Shown here in pieces: positions 31,468 through 42,140 of a DNA stretch of 64,000 bases. The stretch is from positions 496,001 through 560,000 of the forward strand of contig JBAIAA010000258.1 of NCBI GenBank assembly GCA_037893245.1, in the 5' to 3' direction. The notes below the pieces were generated by a model. That model was not told where the DNA came from. It did not search any database and worked only from the letters and a program-made list of their open reading frames with translations. The position numbers were made by a program, and so were the translations under genes. Positions within the stretch are counted from its first letter, which is position 1. The number at the start of each line of letters is the position of its first letter. Source of the DNA: Crossaster papposus (lineage: Eukaryota; Echinodermata; Asteroidea; Velatida; Solasteridae).

Positions 31468-32246
31468 CACTGTACAACCAGGTGTTTAACTTCTAAACAC
31501 ATAGTTAAACGCAAATTTGTAACACTTTTTAAACACTTGAACACGTTTATGAATAAACACTTGAACACATGTTTATAACTGAACACGGCGTTTATTCTTT
31601 AAACACATGCGTTTATATAATAAACACATTGACATGTTTAACAATGGCGTTTATAATCTAAACACTTCTTGTTATATAAACGTGTTTATGTGTTTAAGGG
31701 TTACACATGTTGACGTGTATATGGTCTGTAACACTTTTTAAACACATAAACACGTTTATATTAACAGAAGTGTTTAACACTAAACACTATTTGTAAATTG
31801 CCTAAACACATTGGCATATCAATGAAACACATTTTTGATAATGGATGCCATGGTCACAAATTATGTTGTCTGTAAATGTTTACAAGTTACTTGGCCTGAT
31901 TGTTTTCTTCTGAAAAAACCCCAAACTGAACATTGCGTTTATACTTTGAATTGTTTTTTCGGCATTTTGTTAAAGATGGTCAGAAAAAACAAAGCATTGC
32001 CCCTAAACTAATTTGTTATAGGCCAGCGTTAAGTACGCAATAACAACCCAATGGACAAAACATGTTTTCTCAAACCGTACCTGCAATTCGGAAAATAATG
32101 TCAGCTCATTTATCTTTACCAACTAAACACGTGTTTATTACAGGACACATCAATACATAATGTTTAAATTATAAACACTCAATGCGTTTATGCGTTTAAC
32201 AATACTGTAATTGTAAACGCGTCATGTGTTCACTGGTTTTACAGTG
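31468..32246. mobile_element. 779 bp CACTGTAAAAC TIR element, right copy
   Basis: Direct repeat of 14019-14800 with only a few differences (for example GTACAACC for GTAAAACC at the left TIR). The right end adjoins the Maverick polymerase gene at ATATATAC. Confidence 0.8.
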
Positions 32247-34427
32247 ATATATACAGGCCCTTAGGCCGCCGCATTGACAGTACTCGTTGGTTGTTTTTTT
32301 TACATCGCGCGCACATTTCGAGAGATATTGGGTTACACTCTTTATAACACCCCACGCATACCTCTCCTTTTTCTTCTTTCTTGAAGATCGCCGCACTTGC
32401 AAAACTCGTCGCTTTTTTTTCCGTTGTTGGCGGGCTTTTTGCAATTTAAGCACATTGCGCTAGAGTTTGGTTTACACTCTTCGTCGCAATAACACACGTC
32501 TTCTCTTTTGATTATTTCTCGTTCCGTACAATCGAAATATTTGACGCTTCTTTTCCGATCGCCGACCGGCTTTTTACAGTCGATACACATTACGCTAGAG
32601 TTTGGCGCTTCGCAATGACACGCGTCTTTGCTTAACCAAAAAGTTCTTTTCGCAAATCCAACATTTTTTTGAGTTTTTGTATTTGATTTTATCCTCGTCC
32701 GTAAACGTCATTGGCTCTGGATTATTAAATATAAGGTTTGCCTTTAACTTTTCGTCGAGTAAAGACTTAACCAAGTTTGTTGCGGCGTCTATACCTCTGT
32801 ATGTTTTCTGACTCATACACTTTCCATCGCACCTTATCACGGCGTATGAGTATCCGCTGGCTACGTGACGGTTAATTTTTTGAGTGTTCTTTGTTTCTGC
32901 GGTTGCGGGTATTTTTTCTAATATAGATTCAAAGTCCGCGTAAATGACAAACGGAGCTTTTTGTTTGTGTTTGTAATTCTTAAATTTGAGTATGGGTTCT
33001 TCTAATATGATTTCGTCGATTTCGTCGACAACGGGTTTACCCTTTTTCGGAAATACGACTCTAGAAGATTTAACGTCTACACCTCGGCAGTCTACCGCGT
33101 GTTTTTCCAATCTAGCTTGAGAGTTAAAATGACACAAGCACTGACGACAACAATATTTCTTGCCTTTGTAGCTCGTAACCCGGTTGCATAATTTATCAAA
33201 ATCTTTTATCCAACAATAGTGAAAATTATCGTCTTTCGAAAACAACAATAAGTCGACCGGTGTTCATTCGCGTTCGGAGATGTATAAAGGAAACACGTCC
33301 GCATCCTCTTCGTAACCAAACACGTTTATCGACAAATTATTATGAGTTTCTACTCGCGATATCTGATCGAGGGGAGTTGGAAAGTCTACGTTGGTAAAAT
33401 CGAGTCCGTCGTCCGTAGCGTAAATACTCGGTCTACTCACGTTAATTTTATAATTGGGATTGCTTTTGATTCGAGTTTTGACGTGGTCGCTGTATTTACC
33501 CAAAGCCGCTCTTAACGTCCACTTTAGATACTGGGGCCGAGTTCGGGCGGTCTCTTCTTGACACGCGTAACTTGTTCTTGCAAAACCCCGATGGATAGGT
33601 GGTGTGTGTTCTTGTTCCGAGTGCAATGTTCACGGGTCGCGTTCCCGCCGTTCGAGCGCGAAAACAGAGTTCGCGTGTCAAGAACAGACCGCCCGAACTC
33701 GGCCTGGTCGTCTTTATTTTGTACGTTGACGATCGCTTTTTTATCTTTGAGATGTTTCGGTAAATCTATATAAGAGCTACCCCTGACTGGATTGTATCGG
33801 TTGATGTTGATATAAAACTCTAATATTTCGTCAAAGACAAAACCCGACCCCCTCTGTAAAAACTCGTCTACTTTTTTCTCCAAGTCTCCGATTAGTTCTC
33901 TTAAATTTTGAGAGAGTTGAGATTGATTTAACAACGCCCTCTGGTTGGTATTGTGGTTAACTTCTATCGATTCGTCTTGTTTATCTTAAATTTTAAGCTT
34001 CCGAGTTCTCTCAATTCAGAGGCGATTTTCTGTTTGATCATTGTTTTGTGAGTATCAAAAAACTTGATCAAATCTCCGTTGTAGAGTCTTGGTTTGAGCA
34101 TCAAGTTTCTATAGTAATTTCTAAATCTTCTAATTTCTCTAAAGTCGGCTTCTTCAAAAGATTCGGGCGATGCGTACGCTTTGATCGCGTCGATATAATC
34201 TTTATTCGATAGCCTTTTTTACGACTCGTAAACCGTGCTCGGTGACGATTTGTCTGAGCTCGTGGTGTTTCTTTTTATTGAAGTTTTTTAATTGAACGTT
34301 ATACTTTTTAATCGCATCGATGTAAACTTTACGAGTCAACTTCGCAGTTTGATCGAAGGTTGTTAGTCTCGACGTAATCACGCAACGTAGCTTTATTCCA
34401 CTTGTGAAATCCTTTCACATTCTTCAT
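32247..34427 (-). pseudogene. Maverick DNA polymerase B, N-terminal part
   Basis: Starts at ATG 34427 (KNVKGFHKWNKATLRDYV), downstream of a TATATATA-rich leader. Several frames follow: helical repeats with KVYIDAIKKY-type motifs (34000-34340), the conserved ININRYNPVRGSSYIDLPK block (~33780-33840), then after a 169 bp foldback insert LKWTLRAALGKYSDHVK and LSINVFGYEE, a Cys/His segment (CCRQCLCHFNSQARLEKH, ~33130-33170) and the exonuclease I motif FVIYADFESIL (~32930-32960). The 3' end has three Cys-rich repeats (CIDCKKP, CLNCKKP, CARCKK; 32270-32590) before the insertion point at 32247. Multiple frameshifts; inactive. Confidence 0.85.
33535..33703. mobile_element. 169 bp foldback MITE inside polB
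   Basis: ~33 bp inverted ends (GCCGAGTTCGGGCGGTCT...TTGACACGCG) with CTGG on both sides (33531-33534 and 33704-33707). The polymerase frame resumes in register if the insert and one CTGG are discounted. Confidence 0.75.
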
Positions 34428-34436
34428 GCTTCTCTT

Positions 34437-34568
34437 CAATATATATATAAAAAAATTAAAATAATCTCATTTTTATTGACGATAAGAGCTAATATTTTCA
34501 TGCTTTTCTTCAATATATATAAAAATACAACAATAAAAATCTCATTTTTATTGGCGATAAGAGCTAAT
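34437..34568. repeat. Two ~65 bp tandem units next to the right TIR
   Basis: Each unit runs TTCATGCTT(C/T)TCTTCAATATATA ... TCTCATTTTTATTG(A/G)CGATAAGAGCTAATATTTT. They lie just upstream of the polB start and contain TATATATA, so they may hold its promoter. Confidence 0.7.
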
Positions 34569-34670
34569 ATTTTTTAAATATTGGGAATAAAAATCGAGGG
34601 GTCATTTTTAAAAAGAGGTGCGAAATACTACGTTTGGGCAACTACATTAACAAAAATCATTTTGCTGTAT
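34569..34670 (-). repeat. Maverick right terminal inverted repeat
   Basis: Reverse complement of the left TIR at 2107-2215; see that entry for the match. It ends TTTTGCTGTAT. Confidence 0.92.
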
Positions 34671-35754
34671 AGGTACACGTGAACAAAAATATTTTTTGTT
34701 CGTTATTTTTTAGGTTTATTGTTTTTTTTGTTTTTTGTTGTATAGGTATACAACAAAAGTATGAAAAAATGGTGCTGCTCCAGGATCCCTATTTCCTATA
34801 TTACTCCAGGGCTAAGACTAAGCATGGAGTTCTTATTCCTCCATGGACTAATAAACATTTAGAATTTTGTAAGCACACACACAATGTAAATATTTGGGAA
34901 ATTTCATGACTTCATTTGTCTTTGTACACAATCGGCGACTGTGCTGCTGCAATGGATGGCTAGAGCGCATTGCACGGAACAGGTAACAGCCGTTGACTTT
35001 GCTCAACAATGGCTACGTGCATTTGAATCGGCGAACATTGCTCCACATTTTGAGGCCCGATTTTCTCACTTTTTTGAAAGATAAGAATACACCGATAGTG
35101 TTGTCTTCCTTGATCCTTAGTGCCTAATGGGGATAAGCAGCATTTTTGTAAGTGGCCGTTTTCCATGACATTTTTGGGGAAAAGTGTGGGAGGTCATGGG
35201 AGATCGATGTGCAGACATTTCGTACAACGATTCCAATGGGTCTTGCTTGGACCCTAGTAATAAGCCAGTTCAATATTCCCGATGGCAACCTGAAAGCAGT
35301 GTTCGTGATTGGTGATGGGGGTCCATTATTAGTTGCAAGGAAATGGTAGCTCATTGACTCGTAATAAGGTGAACAAGTTATTAACAACAGATTGTGGTCA
35401 GAGGAGTTTGCTAATTTTAGCAGGATTGTTTGTTAGGAGTGTTCTTTATATAAAGAGTTAGTACATTTGTAAAATATTTATGAATCAAATAGTTACATGT
35501 ACAATTATTTGGAACATTTACCACTCTGTGATCACATTAAGAAGTGTTTGAACCTAAACTAGGTACATGAGTATCATGTTGGCCTGTTTTCGTTGTTTTC
35601 GTTTAAACAAGCATTGTGACAAACTTGATTTTATCCCAAACAATTGTCCAAAGCTACAAGATGTAATGTATTTCTCACAAGGGTTAGCATGTTGTATGCA
35701 GCATGTGAATGAAAAACCCCATTTGAAACTGTGTTACAGTCAAATGTAACACAC
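34671..35754. other. Spacer with no recognised gene
   Basis: Contains short open stretches (for example 35152-35349 plus) but none that matches a family I know. Codon-like order is weak and frames are short. Confidence 0.4.
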
Positions 35755-36223
35755 TTAAATATGTTGATGAACACCTGAATCCTGTATAACAAACGCCTGC
35801 TTATAATGTTTATTAGGATGTTTAAAACCTAAACATAGTAATAATTATAAACGCGTTATTCTGTTTATAATCTATTACAGGCTGTAAACACGTCATTGCA
35901 GTTATAGGTTAAACACCTAAACACAATTTAAACGTCCTTTAAACACTTTGTATGTTTATAAATTAAACATCTGGAATACCGATAAACATGTATAAGTGTT
36001 TACATCTTAAACACTGACCGTTTTTAAATAAACGCATAATGTGTTCCAATGAAAAACATGTTTAAAAAATAAACTGGTGGTGTTTACTGTTAAACACGTG
36101 TCCTGCTTCAATTTAAACGTGTTCATGTTGTAAACGGCATTTGTTTTAAAAACGTGTCAAAACGTTTATAAACTGTTACGTTTTGGTGTTTATTCGGGCG
36201 TTTAGATCATAAACATTGGGTTT
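35755..36223. mobile_element. Third GTTTA/TAAAC-rich element, degenerate
   Basis: Same word style as 14019-14800 (TAAACAC, GTTTATAA, AAACGTG) and an end GGGTTTTACAGTG at 36211-36223 matching the TIR. The left end is not clear. It interrupts the 3' part of the I-like LINE, which resumes at 36224. Confidence 0.55.
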
Positions 36224-36352
36224 TACAGTGCAGTTAGTAAAAGATAGAGATACATCATAGCTGAAGTTGTTATTGGGATCCACATTAGGAATGGTGGAAG
36301 CCCACTTTTCCTTGAGATGTGTTTTAAGAGTATGTTTAATTTACGAGTCTAA
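36224..36352 (-). pseudogene. 3' fragment of I-like LINE ORF2
   Basis: The minus strand reads IKHTLKTHLKEKWASTIPN followed by DPNNNFSYDVSLSF, in register with the ORF2 end at 42787 if the Harbinger and one TAA are discounted. One in-frame stop is present. Confidence 0.65.
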
Positions 36353-37797
36353 AACTGTAGTCACACACTAGCGCACGCCATCAGCGCACGAAGCGTGCAA
36401 CCAATATTTGTTGTACGCACAAAAATACCCCCAAATCGGTTCTGAGCGTATAGTACCGCATGTTCACCGCGGGCTGAACGCGTGCCGAACGTAGACACCG
36501 CACAGGACCAGCGCAGGCCAGCGTCTAGAGTCAAAACTCACCTTAAAATTAGGAAAAATAAGTGCGTTTGTCAGCGCATGCTGAACGCACTCAGCGCATG
36601 GTGAACGCACACAGCGCATTCTGAGCGCACACAGCGCATGCCAACGCACAAAAATTGTAAATATCCACCGTTTGTCAGCGCAGGCCACCAAAAGCCACCG
36701 AAAGTCAACGCGCCCCCACCGCTAGCCACCGCGCCCCCACCGGTAACACAACGCACTCGGCGCATGCCGACCGAACACGACCGCACCAGGACGCGCCCCC
36801 ACCGCGCGGCGACCGAACTAAACCGTCACGTGACGTTCCTAATATAAGCTCTGCGTTTCGGCATATCGACATCAGATCTTGACATCGAGAGGCACTTTTC
36901 AAACCTCTCGATTATCGTATCTGCCGTTCTGCGGTCCTGTGATGCGGTCCTGTGATGCCTCCCAAGCCTACTGCCAAGAAGACCTCAGCTCGAGGCCGAG
37001 GCCGTGGAAGGACTGCCCCCAAAGCATCCACAGCAGCCACCTGCAGCTCCCCTGCCAAGAGTACGAGAGACCAGACCAGTTCCAGTGCCGACGACCAAGG
37101 TGCTGTCCTATCTGTCCAGCCTGTCCAGCCTGTCCTGTCCTAGGAGTCTCCCAGATCCATATACCCCTCCTGCTGAAGAAGATCTACGGCGCCTGGCTGG
37201 TGGTGATGCTGCTGCTGCTGACGGGAACCAGTCGGATGCCACTTCTACTGCCGGCTCTGTCGCCTCCACTGCCTCCACCACCCAGGGGACCAAGAGGAAG
37301 AGGACGACCAAGGTGGCCAAGAAGACCTACTTCCTGACCAGGCCAGAAGAGGAGAGCATGCTCGAGTGGCTACACGAGAACCCCTGCGTGTGGAACACAA
37401 ATATGACCCACTACATGGACCGTCCCATGAAGGACAGACTCTGCAAGACCCAGGCAGACAACCTAGGAAAGACTGTGGACCACATCCTCGGCTGGCTGCG
37501 TTCCCTCCGAGACAACAACACCAGGCTGCACAAGAAGAAGTCCGGCGATGGAGCTCCACCAGTCCTGACCGAGAGGGACCAGTGGGTGTGGGACAACTTC
37601 AAGTTCCTGCAGAACATCATCACCCACCGCAGTGAGCCCTTCCAGAGTGTCCAGCAGGTGATCCAGAGCCATGGCGGGGACCTCGAGGCAGCCGAAGAAG
37701 CGTGTGCCGACCAGCAGCTGGGCCTTGTGCCACCCAGAACCTCCACCTCCAGGCGACCCACCACCACCTCCGCTGCCACACCTGAAGAGGACCGTAT

Positions 37798-39373
37798 TGT
37801 AACGAAGATTCGCCTGGGGTCGACTACACACACAAGAAAGACTCTTGACACAAGTATTCTTGTTCTTCCGGTGATTCTCAGCCGTTTAATCTCGACTCTC
37901 GTCTAACAAAACAAGGCATTCGGTTTACACCATCACGCGGCACCAGAACTGGTTAGAACTGGTTCGGCGCTTGCGCAATCCAAAGGCGGGTTTCCGGGGC
38001 GCACCAGCAGGAGCCACCAGGGCGATCCCACCACCGTGGAATCGCTCCAGCGCCCTCTACCGCCCAACCGGCACGGGCGTTACACAGCCCCCCACGAAGA
38101 CCTTGTTTGCCCCCAAACAAAACCATGGGCGCTGCTGCCGCACCCCGGCCAACCGCCCTGGAAAACGCATAACGCCAACAATTACACAACAATTTACATT
38201 ACAACAATTTACATTACAACAATTTTTGGGGTAAGCCCCTGGCCCCGGCACACCCCTGGCCCCGGCACACCCCTGGCCCCGGCACACCCCTGGCCCCGGC
38301 ACACCCCTGGCCCCGGCACACCCCTGGCCCCGGCACACCCCTGGCCCCGGCACACCCCTGGCCCCGGCACACCCCTGGCCCCGGCACACCCCTGGCCCCG
38401 GCACACCCCTGGCCCCGGCACACCCCTGGCCCCGGCACACCCCTGGCCCCGGCACACCCCTGGCCCCGGCACACCCCTGGCCCCGGCACACCCCTGGCCC
38501 CGGCACACCCCTGGCCCCGGCACACCCCTGGCCCCGGCACACCCCTGGCCCCGGCACACCCCTGGCCCCGGCACACCCCTGGCGACTGTGACTGCCTCTT
38601 GCGACTACGACTGGCTCAGAGAGCGTGGGCGTCCCGGCGAGACCCCGCCCCCGCTGCGCCGACGGGCACGGCTCGGGCTCGCTCCGAGTGTTGCGAGCCG
38701 TCTGCCTCGCCGCCGTCTACAGCATGGGCCGGGCCCCTCCGACTCCTCTTGTGACTGTCCCTGCGGCTCCGACTGGCTTAGAGAGCGTGGGCAACGTTGA
38801 CGGATCCGCTCCATTGCCTTGTGTGCGGAGCAGTTCTGCCCCGTTGCTCCCCGAGAGAGCGCTGTTCTGGTGACCTGTCTCCAGACAATTCCTCGTCCCC
38901 GCTGCGTCGACGAACACAACCCGCGGACGCTCCGAGTGAAACGACCCGCCGGCTGCGCCGTCGTCCACGGCCCTGGGCGGCCCTCCCGCCGTGGGGCGAG
39001 TTGGCTGCCGTGCTATCGTGTTTCTGAAAACATGAACACTTCACCTGGTTTCCTTAGTCCTCCTGCATCCCACCGCTGCCACCAATGTAACGAAGATTCG
39101 CCTGGGGTCGACTACACACACAAGAAAGACTCCTGAAGCAAGTGTTCCTTTATTTCCGGTGATTCTCTGCCGTTTATTGTGGACTCTCGCCAACCAAACA
39201 TGGACATCAGGCTCACACAATCACGCGGTCCCTGCAACTCGTTAGAACTGGTTCGGCGCTTGCGCAATCCAAAGGCGGGTTTCCGGGGCGCACCAGCAGG
39301 AGCCACCAGGGCGATCCCACCACCGTGGAATCGCTCCAGCGCCCTCTACCGCCTAACCGGCACGGGCGTTACA
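37798..39373 (-). mobile_element. Small non-autonomous LTR element (TRIM-like)
   Basis: Direct terminal repeats 37798-38084 and 39086-39373 (TGTAACGAAG...GGGCGTTACA), GTAT target copies at 37794-37797 and 39374-39377. On the minus strand a TGGTGGCAGCGGTGGG primer-binding-type site lies next to the right LTR and a GTGGGGGGCTG purine tract next to the left one, so it is transcribed minus. The 1 kb interior has no gag or pol. The two LTRs differ at a moderate number of sites, so the insertion is not recent. Confidence 0.85.
38227..38582 (+). repeat. 17 bp GC-rich minisatellite, ~21 copies
   Basis: Near-perfect repeats of CCTGGCCCCGGCACACC inside the LTR element. Because 17 is not a multiple of 3, all frames stay open and create spurious ORFs on both strands. 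Confidence 0.95.
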
Positions 39374-40111
39374 GTATCCTTGTCACCCTGGTCAAGAGAC
39401 TGGGGGACTCAGGCGAAGCCATTAACACCCTCCGAGCCCAACAGCTGCATCCCCCGAGCGCCCAGGAAGCCTACGGCAACTACATTAAGGACCTCATCCG
39501 CACCATGTCACCAACTCACTTCAAGAAGATGAAGAGGGTGATCAACAAGACCTTGATGGAGTTTGACGAGGAAGAGGACGAGGAGACATTTGCTGCCCCA
39601 GCTGCCCCTGCTGCCCTGGGAGGCGAGCCTTCCACCCTTCACCCAAGGCACCCCCAGTACCAGCCACAGCCACAGTACCCCAGATCCAGCTCTGCCCCTA
39701 CCTTTGGTGGTGCCCAGTCCTGTTGGCAGCCCAGCCCCAACCTGTGGAACCCCTCTGTGACATCTCCCCATGGTTCTGTGTGGCAATCCCAGGAGCCAGC
39801 CTACATGGAGCAGTACTCTCTGCGACGCCAGCAACACCAGCAGCAGCAGCAGCAGCAGTTCCACCAGCTGCAAGTGCCCAGACTCCAGGTGCCATCACCC
39901 CAGCCCCAGACCTCTGCCAGCTCCACAGTGCCTTCCACAGAGCCTTCCACAGTACCAGCCAGTGAGATCCTTAGCACTGCCTTCCACTGCCAACACCCCA
40001 GGCACGTACTTCCTCAGGACGCTTGACGCTTCTCAGACCTCTACCTCTACCAAGATCCAGAATGACGAGCCTCTCAACACCCCTCCTTGCCTATCTCCAG
40101 CAGACTACTAG

Positions 40112-40876
40112 ACTTTGTAGACTTTGTACATGTGTTATTGTTGTAGAATATTGTTTTATAAATAAAAGTTGACACTTCTAACATGTAATCTATTTAGTTT
40201 GTGCAATTATTTCACAAGTTAATTTTTAAATTATGGCCCTTTCTATTGAGATGTAATTAAATAGTTTTAACAACACACTTAAATATATATTATAAATTAA
40301 CTGTAACTATTGCCCATACAATTTGCAATTACCATATCTGGCCTCCTTTTATTTGAGATGTAATTAAATAGTTTTAACAACAACACACTTGCAATATAAA
40401 TGCAATTACCCCTCCAATAACTGTTTTCATATGGCAACAAATAAACTCTAACTATTTATTTCCCATACATATGAAAACTTATTTATGCATACTTTAATGA
40501 AATGTAATTTCAATATTACAATTTACACTAAAGTTAGCATTTACAAATATGAAGTTTGTTGAAACATTGTAGGGCCATGTGTTATAGTTATTATTTAAAA
40601 ATAAAGTGTGTTGTAGATGGTGGTATATGTGGGTAATTACATATCATATAACATAGTTTGAGGGCTAATTACATTTTAAATGCAAGGACCAGTGATAATT
40701 ACTTGTATATTTCAAATTATGCTTCAAATCAATTGAAATTAAGATAAACACCAAACAACAGTTGTAAAAGGTGTTAAAAACTTTTATTATAATAAAAAAG
40801 AGCTCATATCCTGGTACAACAGGTATAACACAATCATCAAGAGCTCATATGGAACAAAATACATAGTAAAACACAA
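40112..40876. other. Convergent 3' region of Harbinger
   Basis: AT-rich 3' flanks of the two Harbinger genes; AATAAA at 40161-40166 serves the plus gene and TTTTATT/AATAAAAAAG near 40780-40800 may serve the minus gene. No coding sequence. Confidence 0.55.
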
Positions 40877-42140
40877 TCAAATCATGTTGCCTTGCCAGGG
40901 AACGGATCCAGCTTCGCTGTTAACCCAGTGCTTGAGGAGGTTTCTCTGCTTCTTGGCTTCCTTAGCGGCTCTGTTGCCACCTGGCACCACATGGGTGTCA
41001 ACCAGGTTGCGTTCCTGTCTCCAGGCGCCAGGGATCACCTTATGCTGCAGGTTCTCATGATCTAAGTGCTGGTTCTGGAGGCCAGGGTAGCGGATGCGCA
41101 TCAGGTTGTGGAGCGTACAGCATGCCTTCACAATCTTCTTCACAATGGAGGGGTGATGCTGCATGGTGGTGATCATCACTCTGAATCTGTTTGCCAGTAT
41201 CCCAAATGCGTTCTCCACAACCCTCCTGGCACGGGAGAGGCGGTAGTTGTAGATCCTTTCGTCCATGGAGAGGCCTAGCAGACTGAAGGGTTTCATCATG
41301 GTGTCTCTCAGGGCAAAGGCATCATCCCCTATGAAGTAGTAGGGGACATCCTTGAGGTCATTGGGAAGAGGGTCTGGCTCAGGGAATCACAGGGTGTTGT
41401 TGTCTGCACCTTCCTTCAGCTCTGAATTGTTGTACACCTGGGCATCAGATGCAGCACCAGTGCCTCCGATGTCGCACCACACAAACTTGTAGTCCGCGTC
41501 CACGAGGGCCATCAGCACCAGAGAGTAGAATCCTTGTAATTGTAGTAGACGGATGCACTGTTGCTTGGGCACTTGCAGGCTACATGCTTCCCATCAAGAG
41601 CACCCATGGTGTGGGGGAAGTTCCACCTCTGCAGGAAGCGGTCGGAGATGGAACGCCAGCCATCAGGTGTCGAGGGGCAGGTCATCACCTCTGGCATGTA
41701 CTCGTCCACGATGGCTTGGCAGACCTCTCTGACGACGACGGAGATGGTGTTGGGGGTACCCTCCAGCCATACTGCATGTTGTGGTAGGTACTCCCAGAGG
41801 CAAGGTGGCGAAGTGTGATGGCGAGCTTCAGGCCAGGCTCTAGAGGTCTTCGGTACCAGGTCGTCTGCTTGGTGATCCTGGGACCCTCTCTGGCAAGCAG
41901 CTCATCATACATCTCTGGAGGCATACGCAGGAAGTTCCTGAAGGACCTGGCATCCTCGCTGCGGAGCTCAACCATCAACTGGTCGTAGAGGCCAAACTCT
42001 GCTCGTCTAGCTATCCATGGCCGCACCCAAACATCCCTCCTTCTTCTTCTTCGTCTTCTCCTTATTCTTCTGGCGAGGTTGACTTGGTTGAGGGTCAGGT
42101 GGAGCAGGTCATGGTTGTGTTGCAGAAGAGCTACCTCCAT
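40877..42140 (-). pseudogene. HARBI1-type DDE nuclease (transposase)
   Basis: Frames join at ~41760, ~41540 and ~41390. Order: basic N-terminus (RRIRRRRRRRRRDVWVRPW), helix-turn-helix part (FRNFLRMPPEMYDELL; LKLAITLRHLASGSTYHNMQ), first catalytic Asp in MGALDGKHVACK (~41590), DIGGTGAASDAQV (~41470), YFIGDDAFAL (~41320) and the Glu in RRVVENAFGILANRF (~41210). The end is RNLLKHWVN...NMI. Cuts and joins the Harbinger termini at TWA sites. Three frame breaks plus a stop at 41387 make it inactive unless some are introns. Confidence 0.85.

Larger units (their letters stand above)
2107..34670. mobile_element. Maverick/Polinton (polintovirus-type) element, interrupted
   Basis: Both ends share a ~100 bp inverted repeat and the interior has the canonical Polinton set: packaging ATPase, double jelly-roll-type major capsid protein, small conserved virion-type proteins, DDE integrase and family B DNA polymerase. 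Without the 18.2 kb insertion at 14019-32246 the element is about 14.3 kb, a normal size for the family. Genes occur on both strands, with a divergent pair near 4480-4515 and a convergent pair near 8745-8799. Frameshifts or stops affect nearly every gene, so this is a decayed copy. I could not find a clean 6 bp target duplication; the sequences next to the TIRs (ATAC / GTAT) are palindromic rather than directly repeated. No cysteine protease gene was recognised. Confidence 0.93.
36955..40111 (+). pseudogene. Harbinger-associated MADF/BESS-like protein, split by an LTR element
   Basis: A likely start is ATGCCTCCCAAGCC at 36955, giving a basic RGRGRG N-terminus; the frame shifts near 37100 to the main ORF. 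The MADF domain is at ~37340-37640: EEESMLEWLHENPCVWN, MKDRLCKTQADNLG, ILGWLRSLRDNNTRLHKKKS, VWDNFKFLQNII. After residue ~265 the gene is cut at 37797 by the LTR element and resumes in register at 39374, with a BESS-like helix pair (NYIKDLIRTMSPTHFKKMK; ~39475-39560) and a Gln/Pro-rich tail. The tail frame shifts near 39990 and ends near 40111, with AATAAA at 40161. In Harbinger elements this protein binds DNA and guides the transposase. Confidence 0.75.

Noticed and set aside
14019-32246. Reading the two ~780 bp direct repeats as LTRs of one giant retroelement
   Set aside because: They have inverted termini (CACTGTAAAAC...GTTTTACAGTG), no TG..CA LTR ends, no primer-binding site next to them, and the interior is a mixture of unrelated elements and host exons.
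38057-38800. Long ORFs in several frames over the GC-rich block (Pro/Gly/Cys repeat proteins)
   Set aside because: They are translations of the 17 bp minisatellite inside the LTR element; every frame stays open because the unit has no stop, on both strands.
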